Below are positions 49,801 through 55,590 of a stretch of DNA of 64,000 nt, piece by piece. Made by a program: the position numbers and the translations under genes. Position 1 is the stretch's first letter; each line of letters opens with the position of its first letter. The DNA comes from WJLG01 sp964602485. GTDB taxonomy: Bacteria; Patescibacteriota; Patescibacteriia; Patescibacteriales; WJLG01. The stretch covers positions 80,894-144,893 of the forward strand of contig CAZRQU010000001.1 of assembly GCA_964602485.1 (NCBI GenBank), given 5' to 3'. The notes under the pieces are model-generated. The model did not search any database. It saw only the letters and a list, made by a program, of their open reading frames with translations, and was not told where the DNA came from.

Positions 49801-49829
49801 CCGCCTCCTTTAAAAAGAGGCGGTTTTTT
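49801..49829 (+). terminator. Terminator of the DUF5666-like gene
   Basis: CCGCCTC (49801-49807) pairs with GAGGCGG (49817-49823), six T follow. Confidence 0.92.
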
Positions 49830-49834
49830 ATACC

Positions 49835-49880
49835 AAAAAAAAGAGCCGCGGAAACCTCCCTAGGGTAGGTTTTCCGCGGC
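49835..49880 (-). terminator. Minus-strand terminator of the lipoprotein gene
   Basis: GCCGCGGAAACC (49845-49856) pairs with GGTTTTCCGCGGC (49868-49880) with one bulge. On the minus strand eight T (49835-49842) follow. Confidence 0.9.
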
Positions 49881-49916
49881 CTTGCCTGATCGTGCCGCTA
49901 AGGCCCTTTGGCTTTT

Positions 49917-50474
49917 TTAGTAACCACCGGCCACAATGTCGGTGGTGTGCATTGTCACGACTATGAGATTGATCGTCACATTGACCCCATCACCAGTCTT
50001 GGTCTTCAAGGCTCCGGCCCCGTCATGGATAGTATCTCCAATATCGTTTTCCGATCGGAGATTAAGTCTCCACATTCGAGGAGGAATGGAGTCTAGATAA
50101 GCCGAGGTTATCGACTCATTGACCAGACCATGGACATCAATTGTGTCCGATATGATCTCTTGGCCGCTTTCTTCTTCCAGCCTCAGGAAAAGCTTAGCTA
50201 GCTTGATCGTGTCTACCGTCCCATTGATACGAGAACTCTTGCCTAAGAATGGTCGGTTAGGCGTTAAGGTCGTACATAAGACCGTCGGCCACCCCGGCTT
50301 CTCCCTATTAGTTCTCTTGGCTAGACCTTGAGAACTATCCACCTCTCCGATGTTCACCGTAATGGATATATTCGGATCGGGGCGGGGAGTGTTTTCTGGC
50401 GCGTTTATTCTCGTATCATCACACGACCAGAACAAAATTACAGCGAGAAGGTAGACCCAACAATGTTTTTCTAT
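49917..50474 (-). CDS. Putative lipoprotein with an apparent ATA start codon
   Basis: About 185 aa on the minus strand. AAAGGAGG lies exactly 5 nt before the codon ATA at 50474-50472, the spacing used by the other accessory genes; the only regular candidate, GTG at 50480, overlaps the Shine-Dalgarno. The start would read IEKHCWVYLLAVILFWSCDD, a short lipoprotein signal with the lipobox-like FWSC. The mature part (PDPNISITVNIGEVDSS..., ending VNVTINLIVVTMHTTDIV) is beta-rich and acidic. I do not recognise a family. It has its own consensus promoter, an attenuator-like leader and a terminator. Either ATA is used, or the gene recently lost its ATG. Confidence 0.6.
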   Translation of the reverse strand: MEKHCWVYLLAVILFWSCDDTRINAPENTPRPDPNISITVNIGEVDSSQGLAKRTNREKPGWPTVLCTTLTPNRPFLGKSSRINGTVDTIKLAKLFLRLEEESGQEIISDTIDVHGLVNESITSAYLDSIPPRMWRLNLRSENDIGDTIHDGAGALKTKTGDGVNVTINLIVVTMHTTDIVAGGY

Positions 50475-50509
50475 AAACACCTCCTTTGATTAAAGGTTTA
50501 ATATGTTTT

Positions 50510-50560
50510 TTGCAAGCGCTTTGGCAAAACAAAAAAAGGCACAAAGCGCCTAACAAGAGT
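50510..50560 (-). promoter_or_regulatory. Attenuator-like leader with alternative hairpins
   Basis: On the minus strand AGGCGC pairs with GTGCCT around TTT and is followed by seven T, a terminator. The GCGCTTTG of its 5' arm and loop can instead pair with CAAAGCGC about 20 nt downstream, which would break the terminator. The two structures exclude each other. It lies between the promoter at 50623-50651 and the lipoprotein gene. Confidence 0.55.
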
Positions 50561-50622
50561 TGATCTTATTATGGCAAATAGTTTGTTTACAGTCAAGGGT
50601 TTTAAAAGAGCTAAGAATCTAA

Positions 50623-50651
50623 ATTATATCATAAAAATATACATTTGTCAA
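50623..50651 (-). promoter_or_regulatory. Perfect consensus promoter for the lipoprotein gene
   Basis: On the minus strand TTGACA (50651-50646), exactly 17 bp, TATAAT (50628-50623). Both hexamers are perfect. Confidence 0.85.
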
Positions 50652-50696
50652 TAAAAAAACAAGCCTTTATCCATGACTTGTTTATCTGGCTTTTAT

Positions 50697-51293
50697 TTAT
50701 ATCTCTTTACGATTTTTAAGGGCATCGTTAAGCGTTATTTCATCTGCGTATTCTATATCAGAGCCCATTGGCAGACCTCTGGCCAATCTGGTTAATCTTG
50801 CCTGGTATGGTTTTAATATTTTTGCCAAATACATACTGGTGGTTTCTCCTTCAAGAGTGGGGGAAAGAGCCAATATAACTTCTTTTATCTTTCCTTCTTT
50901 CATTCTATTATTTAGTTTTTTTACTCCGATCTTTTCTTGATCATCTCCTTCTTGGGGGCGAATATTTCTACCTAGTATGTAATACAGGCCTTTGTATATA
51001 CCAGTAGATTCAATAGCTAACATCTCCGAGAAGCTGGAAATGATACAAAGTATATTTTGCGACCTTTTGTTGTCAGAGCAGATCTCGCAAGGGTTCATTT
51101 CGGATAATGCCAGGCATTTTGAACATACCTTGACGTTGTTCTTCAAGTCGTATATATGTTTGGCCAGGTCTTGCAGCTGCTCTTGCGGTTGTTTGAGCAA
51201 ATGAATGACAAAACGTTCGGCCGTCCTAGGGCCGACAGTTGGTAATTGGCTTAAGTCATCTATTAATTGTTGTATGCTTTTAGGATAATTCAT
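50697..51293 (-). CDS. recR: Recombination protein RecR
   Basis: 198 aa. Helix-hairpin-helix LSQLPTVGPRTAERFVIHLL, the C4 zinc finger (VCSKC...CEIC) at about residues 57-72, and a Toprim domain (ILCIISSFSEMLAIESTGIYKGLYYILG; EVILALSPTLEGETTSMYLAKIL). The C-terminal LTRLARGLPMGSDIEYADEITLNDAL is a family hallmark. RecR loads RecA at gaps with RecO/RecF; it follows ybaB in the same direction, the common ybaB-recR pair. Confidence 0.96.
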   Translation of the reverse strand: MNYPKSIQQLIDDLSQLPTVGPRTAERFVIHLLKQPQEQLQDLAKHIYDLKNNVKVCSKCLALSEMNPCEICSDNKRSQNILCIISSFSEMLAIESTGIYKGLYYILGRNIRPQEGDDQEKIGVKKLNNRMKEGKIKEVILALSPTLEGETTSMYLAKILKPYQARLTRLARGLPMGSDIEYADEITLNDALKNRKEI

Positions 51294-51370
51294 TCCTATT
51301 ATGAATTTTTTTTGCCTTCAATCATTGAATTGCAATTGAAGATTGAAGATTTATAATTCATAAATTGATC

Positions 51371-51643
51371 TTACATTCCCGGCAGCCCGCCCATTTGCTG
51401 CATTTTGATGGCCATATTCTTTTGAGTTTTCTTTATCGCTTCATTTAGGGTTTCCTTAAGGGCTTTTGATAATTGTTCTTTGTCCAGGTCACTATCGATC
51501 TCTATGGAAGTTATGTTCATGTTTCCATCCATAACTACCTTTATTCCGTTTTTTTCAACCGTAGTTGTTTCATCGGCCAAGGCGTTTTGCATATTCTTAG
51601 CCTGTTCTCTTAGATCTTTGAATTGTTTTAATTTGTTGAACAT
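51371..51643 (-). CDS. YbaB/EbfC nucleoid-associated protein
   Basis: 90 aa. The pattern FNKLKQFKDLREQAKNMQNALADETTTVEKNGIKVVMDGNMNITSIEIDSDL and the Met/Gly-rich end (MQQMGGLPGM) match YbaB, a small dimeric DNA-binding protein. It precedes recR on the same strand, as in many bacteria. Confidence 0.93.
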   Translation of the reverse strand: MFNKLKQFKDLREQAKNMQNALADETTTVEKNGIKVVMDGNMNITSIEIDSDLDKEQLSKALKETLNEAIKKTQKNMAIKMQQMGGLPGM

Positions 51644-52156
51644 ATTTTTGTTATTAGTTATTGGTTATTAGTTATTGGTAATTTGGTAATTTGGACTTGT
51701 CATCCTTAAGGATACCGCGAAAGCGGGAGACGAAGGATCTGTATTGGGTAATTTGTAATTTGGTATTTTATTAGCTCCCCCCCCCTTGTTAAGATCTTTC
51801 CCATAGTTCCTCCCCTTGGCAAGGGGAGGTCAGGAGGGGTTAATGGAATTGGTAATTAGTTATTGGTAATTGGTAATTTGCACTCTGCTATTTGCACTTT
51901 GCAATTTGATATTTGTAGTTTGTTACAAGTTATGCGTTTAGAATTAAAAATTATTTCAAAAATTATAAAAATTATAAAATTCAAAAATTAGATCCCCTCT
52001 TTCAGAGGGGTGGCGCGATAGCGCCGGGGTGTGTTATCGGTATATCTTCGAAAGCGGCCTTACATCCCCCCAACCCCCTTCAAAGGGGGAATAAAAAGAT
52101 AGAAAGTACTTTACTATTTGTAATTTAGACTTTGCAATTTGTAGCTTGCCATATTT
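51644..52156. repeat. Repeat-rich spacer between dnaB and ybaB
   Basis: 513 bases without a gene. In order: tandem GTTATTAGTTATTGG-type words (51650-51695); a palindrome with ATCCTT...CCGCgaaaGCGG...AAGGAT (51702-51738); a hairpin CTCCCCTT/AAGGGGAG (51810-51828) in a C/G-biased element (51775-51845); degenerate AATTTGCA words (51846-51930); three GC-rich hairpins, CCCCTCT/AGAGGGG (51994-52010), GGCGC/GCGCC (52012-52025) and CCCCCTT/AAGGGGG (52074-52089); then more AT-rich words to 52150. It reads as a site where short palindromic elements accumulate. Confidence 0.75.
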
Positions 52157-53557
52157 TTAAAAGTCCGGGGGTGGTTCCATCTCTCTAGTTTCCATATTTT
52201 TGAAACTGACTGTATTTTCGTCGAAAAACAGATGAGCTACACCGGTTGGCCCGTTCCTGTGTTTGGCTATTATGACCTGAGCTGAATGCTTTTCTTCTTC
52301 TGATAACTCCTCGTAGTTATAGTTTCTATCAGCCGCTTTTCTATAGACAAAAAGCACGACATCTGCATCCTGTTCTATTGATCCTGATTCACGTAAGTGG
52401 GCTAATTTAGGAATAGCCGGAGCTGTTTGCTCTACGGCGCGAGATAGCTGAGAAAGCGCTAGAACCGGTACGTTCAATTCGCGAGCAATACCTTTTAAAC
52501 CACGGCTTATTTCGGCTACTTCTTGAACCCTGTTGTCGCTGTATTTGCCTCGACCTTCCATCAACTGCAGATAATCTATTATCAAAAGTCCTAAGCCTTT
52601 ATCCATTTTCAGCCTTCTGGCCTTAGCTCTAATATCCATAATGGCGTTGTTAGGTGCGTCATCTATGTATATGGAAGCTTCTGAAAGCTCACCCATTGAT
52701 TGTCCGATCTTAGAAAAGTCATTATCTTCTTCCCGATCAGAGAGTTTACCGGTCCTCATTTTCCATAGCGATATGCCGGCCTGGGCGCAAAGCATACGAT
52801 CGACCAGCTGTTCTTTGCTCATTTCCAAGGAGAATATGCCAACACTTTGTTTGCTTTTAAGGGCAGCCATCCTAGCCATATCCAAAGCTAAGGTGGTTTT
52901 ACCTACACTGGGTCTGGCAGCTAAAATGACAAGATCTGATTTTTGCAGTCCGGCCAACTGACTATCTAGATCGGTGAACCCGGTGGGTATGCCTCGCAAC
53001 TTTCCGCTTTGTTTATGCAATTCATCTATCCTGTCAAAGGCATCGGTCAACAGATTGTCTATTGACACAAAAAGGTTTTTGGAATAATTTTGGGAAACAT
53101 CGAATATTCTTCTTTCTACTTTGTCCAATATCTCATCAACATCACTTTCTTCATCAAAGGAAAGGTCCGAAATGTTGGAAGCAGCCATTTGTAGTTTTCT
53201 GAGAGTGGATTTATTCTTTATTATCTTGGCGTAATGTTCAACATTGGAGGCTGTAGCCACAAAGTTTGATAATTGGGCCAGATATGTTTTTCCGCCCACT
53301 TCTTCCAGTTTTTTCTTTTCTTTCAATTTATTGGAAAGAGTAAGTATATCTATCGGCTCCTGATGGGCGAATAGTTCACGCATTGCCAAAAAGATCGTTT
53401 GATGAGCTCCTCTGTAAAAGTCTTCGGCAGAAACTATATCCACTATTTTAAATATGGAATTCTTATCTATCAGAAGACAAGACAATATTGATTGCTCCGC
53501 TTCTATATTCTGCGGGGGTAGTTTTCCGGCTATTTCTTTTTCCATGGTCTCTGCCAT
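52157..53557 (-). CDS. dnaB: Replicative DNA helicase DnaB
   Basis: 466 aa, normal length, no intein. N-terminal domain starts with PPQNIEAEQSILSCLLID. The RecA-like C-terminal domain has Walker A in ARPSVGKTTLALDMAR, Walker B in LGLLIIDYLQLMEG, and motifs LSQLSRAVEQ and LRESGSIEQDADVVLFVYR. It is the hexameric fork helicase. A perfect DnaA box lies about 80 bp upstream of its start. Confidence 0.97.
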   Translation of the reverse strand: MAETMEKEIAGKLPPQNIEAEQSILSCLLIDKNSIFKIVDIVSAEDFYRGAHQTIFLAMRELFAHQEPIDILTLSNKLKEKKKLEEVGGKTYLAQLSNFVATASNVEHYAKIIKNKSTLRKLQMAASNISDLSFDEESDVDEILDKVERRIFDVSQNYSKNLFVSIDNLLTDAFDRIDELHKQSGKLRGIPTGFTDLDSQLAGLQKSDLVILAARPSVGKTTLALDMARMAALKSKQSVGIFSLEMSKEQLVDRMLCAQAGISLWKMRTGKLSDREEDNDFSKIGQSMGELSEASIYIDDAPNNAIMDIRAKARRLKMDKGLGLLIIDYLQLMEGRGKYSDNRVQEVAEISRGLKGIARELNVPVLALSQLSRAVEQTAPAIPKLAHLRESGSIEQDADVVLFVYRKAADRNYNYEELSEEEKHSAQVIIAKHRNGPTGVAHLFFDENTVSFKNMETREMEPPPDF

Positions 53558-53636
53558 AAAAGTATGAAGTATGTTTTAGTATATTCATATTATAAGAAAT
53601 AGTTTAAGAGTGCAAGTTGATGAAAGGGGAATATGG

Positions 53637-53645
53637 TGTGGATAA
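53637..53645 (-). promoter_or_regulatory. Perfect DnaA box upstream of dnaB
   Basis: TGTGGATAA on the plus strand, i.e. TTATCCACA on the minus strand, 80-88 bp before the dnaB start. No second box is near, so a regulatory site is more likely than an origin. Confidence 0.5.
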
Positions 53646-53651
53646 CTTCTA

Positions 53652-53680
53652 TTGATTTAAAAGAACCCTTGTGATATATT
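53652..53680 (+). promoter_or_regulatory. Promoter of the small basic gene
   Basis: TTGATT at 53652-53657, 17 bp, TATATT at 53675-53680. Confidence 0.55.
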
Positions 53681-53730
53681 GTTTTTTATACAAAAGCACC
53701 TTGATAAAAGTTAATAAGAAAGGAGATCAA

Positions 53731-53988
53731 GTGATAAGGACATTATTACTTTTTCGTCCCTTTTCTTTTTTGAAAGGCATCTTTTTGAGATCAATATCTC
53801 GAATAAGAATAGATCTGGTTCGGCAAAAAAGGATCAAGCCAAGATCACGGCAATTCATCCCCGAGAGAGGGAGGTGTGTCGGCAGAAACCTTTTGAAAAA
53901 GAGTATAAGACGGCGTTTTCTGGCAAGGGGCAATGTGTGCCCCATGGAGAAGGGAGTGTTCTCGCAACCTCCTTCCGGCTTTACCTAA
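53731..53988 (+). CDS. Small basic protein (unrecognised)
   Basis: 85 aa from the GTG at 53731, which follows AAAGGAG with 5 nt between. The frame is open from 53671 but has no earlier ribosome site. The protein is strongly basic with many Arg (SISRIRIDLVRQKRIKPRSRQF; KKSIRRRFLARG) and three Cys. It may bind nucleic acid; I find no family. It is transcribed from its own promoter into a structured non-coding stretch that ends in a terminator at 54317. It could also be a chance frame in a structured RNA. Confidence 0.4.
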   Translation: MIRTLLLFRPFSFLKGIFLRSISRIRIDLVRQKRIKPRSRQFIPERGRCVGRNLLKKSIRRRFLARGNVCPMEKGVFSQPPSGFT

Positions 53989-54365
53989 GGCGGTCCCTTG
54001 GTGAGGGAATTCTGATACTTCAGCAGACGGTGATCTTTTCTCGTTATCGAAACGAGGAGTCTATCCACGATCCCACTAAACCCTCGTCTCGCTCCCGCTA
54101 TTACCTACTTACATACATACCCACGTATGTACGAGCGAGGCGAGGAACTTTCAATTCAGACCGTAGAACAAGCCTCCGTAAACATTAACTCTTGGAGAGA
54201 CTGCCTATGATTGTGAGAAACCTGAACAGCTGACGAAGCCGACGAAGATCAATGAAAGAAGAAGGAAAGAAGATAACGCTTTCCGCTCCACGAGCTAGCC
54301 AGTAACGCCTACCAAGGTCCGGCCCCTACTATTTTAGTAAGATAGGGGACCGGACTTTTATTTTA
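53989..54365 (+). ncRNA. Structured non-coding stretch with long hairpins
   Basis: Part of a 532-base stretch without a convincing gene. CTCGTT/AACGAG hairpin at about 54041-54056. A long hairpin with outer stem CCTCGTCTCGCTC (54082-54094) and GAGCGAGGCGAGG (54133-54145), one G-T pair, and inner TACATAC/GTATGTA (54114-54120/54125-54131). The stretch ends at a terminator: GTCCGG and CCCCTA (54317-54328) pair with TAGGGG and CCGGAC (54343-54355). It could be the 3' UTR of the 53731 gene or a separate RNA. It does not look like tmRNA, SRP RNA or RNase P RNA. Bases 54366-54520 hold nothing I can assign. Confidence 0.4.
54317..54365 (+). terminator. Terminator of the accessory unit before tRNA-Lys
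   Basis: Twelve base pairs, GTCCGGCCCCTA with TAGGGGACCGGAC (one bulged A), then TTTTATTTT. Confidence 0.88.
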
Positions 54366-54520
54366 ATCTCTTGTACTCTTGCAAAAAGCCTTTTTTTGTG
54401 TTAATGTAATTTTAAATAAAGCCTTCCGAAAGCCGGGGTTTTTATTTTTGCTATTTCATAATATATCCTTTCGGTTCCTCTTTGCTTCACTTAGAGGAAA
54501 ATTTAGCGGATATAAACTTT

Positions 54521-54593
54521 GCGCTGTTAGCTCAGTTGGTAGAGCAGCTCCCTTTTAAGGAGACGGTCATAGGTTCGAATCCTATACAGCGCA
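54521..54593 (+). tRNA. tRNA-Lys (anticodon TTT)
   Basis: Cloverleaf reads directly: acceptor GCGCTGT/ACAGCGC, D arm GCTC/GAGC, anticodon loop CTTTTAA, T arm ATAGG-TTCGAAT-CCTAT, discriminator A. CCA is not encoded. The first pair of the anticodon stem is G-A. Confidence 0.95.
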
Positions 54594-54631
54594 CATTGTT
54601 TCTTATAAGACTTTTGAAAAAGGGCACTACT
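54580..54631 (+). repeat. Direct repeat, copy 1 (3' end of tRNA-Lys plus flank)
   Basis: 52 bp, 50 identical to 54757-54808, 177 bp apart. Copy 1 contains the real tRNA-Lys 3' end from TCCTATACAG onward. Confidence 0.9.
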
Positions 54632-54808
54632 GAAAAAATGATCATACTTTACAGGATTCGAACCCAAGGGGTGAAGGGGAAAGGATTTCCCCTTGTTCCG
54701 GGGGAGATACTAGAGGGGTGGAAACCCCCTAGAGAGGACGATAGTCCGAGTGAGATTCCTATACAGTGCACATTGTTTCTTATAAGACTTTTGAAAAAGA
54801 GCACTACT
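54632..54808 (+). repeat. Decayed copy of the tRNA-Lys 3' half with palindromic insertion
   Basis: Between the direct repeats lie an inverted T-arm-like piece (AGGATTCGAACCC), two hairpins (GGGGAAA/TTTCCCC; CTAGAGGGGT/ACCCCCTAG) and a worn tRNA 3' half running GACGATAG to TCCTATACAGTGCA into copy 2 (54757-54808). Confidence 0.7.
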
Positions 54809-54850
54809 TTACAATTTTTCATTTTGACTTTTGCATTTTAAATTAGTATT

Positions 54851-54924
54851 GCCACCTTAGCTCAGCTGGTCAGAGCGACTGTCTTGTAAACAGTAGGTCG
54901 TCGGTTCGACCCCGACAGGTGGCT
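54851..54924 (+). tRNA. tRNA-Thr (anticodon TGT)
   Basis: Acceptor GCCACCT/AGGTGGC, D arm GCTC/GAGC, anticodon stem ACTGT/ACAGT with loop CTTGTAA, T arm GTCGG-TTCGACC-CCGAC, discriminator T. CCA is not encoded. Confidence 0.95.
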
Positions 54925-54935
54925 CATCTATGAGC

Positions 54936-55040
54936 AACTGTCTTGCTTGTCCCGTCAAAGCCGTCAGGCTTATGACCGGGATAAACAGTAGGTCGTCGGT
55001 TTCTACCTACCGGCAGGCAGGGCCCCTGACAAGAGGCTCA
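54936..55040 (+). repeat. Decayed tRNA-Thr 3' half with two palindromic insertions
   Basis: ACTGTCTTG, then a 36-nt palindromic insertion (54946-54981; TCCCGTC...GACCGGGA around AAGCC/GGCTT), then 20 bases identical to the tRNA (54982-55001, TAAACAGT onward). A second palindrome, CTACCTACCGGCAGGCAG (55003-55020), follows, then worn T-arm and acceptor ending AGGCTCATTTATAAGC, like the flank of the real tRNA. The first insertion sits inside the anticodon loop of the copy. Confidence 0.8.
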
Positions 55041-55061
55041 TTTATAAGCGGATACTATCCT

Positions 55062-55090
55062 CAACAAGCCCTTTAACAAGAGGGTTTTTT
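55062..55090 (+). terminator. Weak terminator after the tRNA region
   Basis: CCCT (55069-55072) with AGGG (55081-55084), possible outer AACAA/TTGTT pairing, six T. Confidence 0.45.
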
Positions 55091-55092
55091 GT

Positions 55093-55121
55093 TTGACAGT
55101 GAGTAGTATAAATGATAAGTT
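55093..55121 (+). promoter_or_regulatory. Promoter of the 55155 gene
   Basis: TTGACA at 55093-55098, 17 bp, TAAGTT at 55116-55121. Confidence 0.65.
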
Positions 55122-55154
55122 GGTTTGAGCCTTAAATGAATAAAGGAGGATAGG

Positions 55155-55556
55155 ATGCCCAAGAACGCAGTGATCGTCCTTATCTATCACAATGACCCTG
55201 CAAATCTCCTGTTTCAGAAAGCCAGGCATACCAACGGAAAGGGTAAATTGTCTGAAATGGGCACATTCGTAGCCAAGACCATCGCCCAGCATTTGGCTCC
55301 ACCAGGAGATAAACTGGAGCCTTCGTCGGACGTCAAAGTGTCTGTTGGGGTATCGCCGGAATTGTCATCGGATCAGGCACAGGTGGTGATACTCTTTCCT
55401 CAAGAACCGGCAGTTATGGCCACTCTTAAAAAGGCCAGGATCCCCAGGATCTCAAAAGAGCTTGTATCTTTTTTTAGATCCCTTGAAACAACTATTATCG
55501 GCCGGGCTTATTCTTTGGAGCCGACCTTTTCGCAGATCATTGAACCCGAGTCCTAA
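55155..55556 (+). CDS. Small cytosolic protein (unrecognised), accessory type
   Basis: 133 aa. AAAGGAGG lies exactly 5 nt before the ATG, as in the other accessory genes. No signal peptide or membrane helix. It begins PKNAVIVLIYHNDPANLLFQKARH, then alternates helices and strands (VKVSVGVSPELSSDQAQVVILFPQEPAVMATLKKARIPRISKELVSFFRSLE). I do not recognise a family. It is monocistronic with its own promoter and a terminator whose loop contains the stop codon. GC content is higher than that of mtaB next door. Confidence 0.6.
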   Translation: MPKNAVIVLIYHNDPANLLFQKARHTNGKGKLSEMGTFVAKTIAQHLAPPGDKLEPSSDVKVSVGVSPELSSDQAQVVILFPQEPAVMATLKKARIPRISKELVSFFRSLETTIIGRAYSLEPTFSQIIEPES

Positions 55557-55572
55557 AAGGCTTGGGTTTTTT
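55543..55572 (+). terminator. Terminator of the 55155 gene
   Basis: AACCCGAG (55543-55550) pairs with CTTGGGTT (55561-55568), then T-run. Confidence 0.85.
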
Positions 55573-55590
55573 ATATGATATAATTCAGAT

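Noticed and set aside
53874..54188. Open frame of 104 codons in the structured accessory region
   Set aside because: It has no ribosome site and runs through the long hairpin at 54082-54145; it is probably a chance frame.
53989..54365. tmRNA, SRP RNA or RNase P RNA in the structured stretch
   Set aside because: None of their conserved ends or core motifs could be found by eye, including a tRNA-like end or the RNase P core.
54482..54841. Open frame of 119 codons across the tRNA-Lys region
   Set aside because: It reads through the tRNA gene and its decayed copy; the codons reflect tRNA and repeat sequence.
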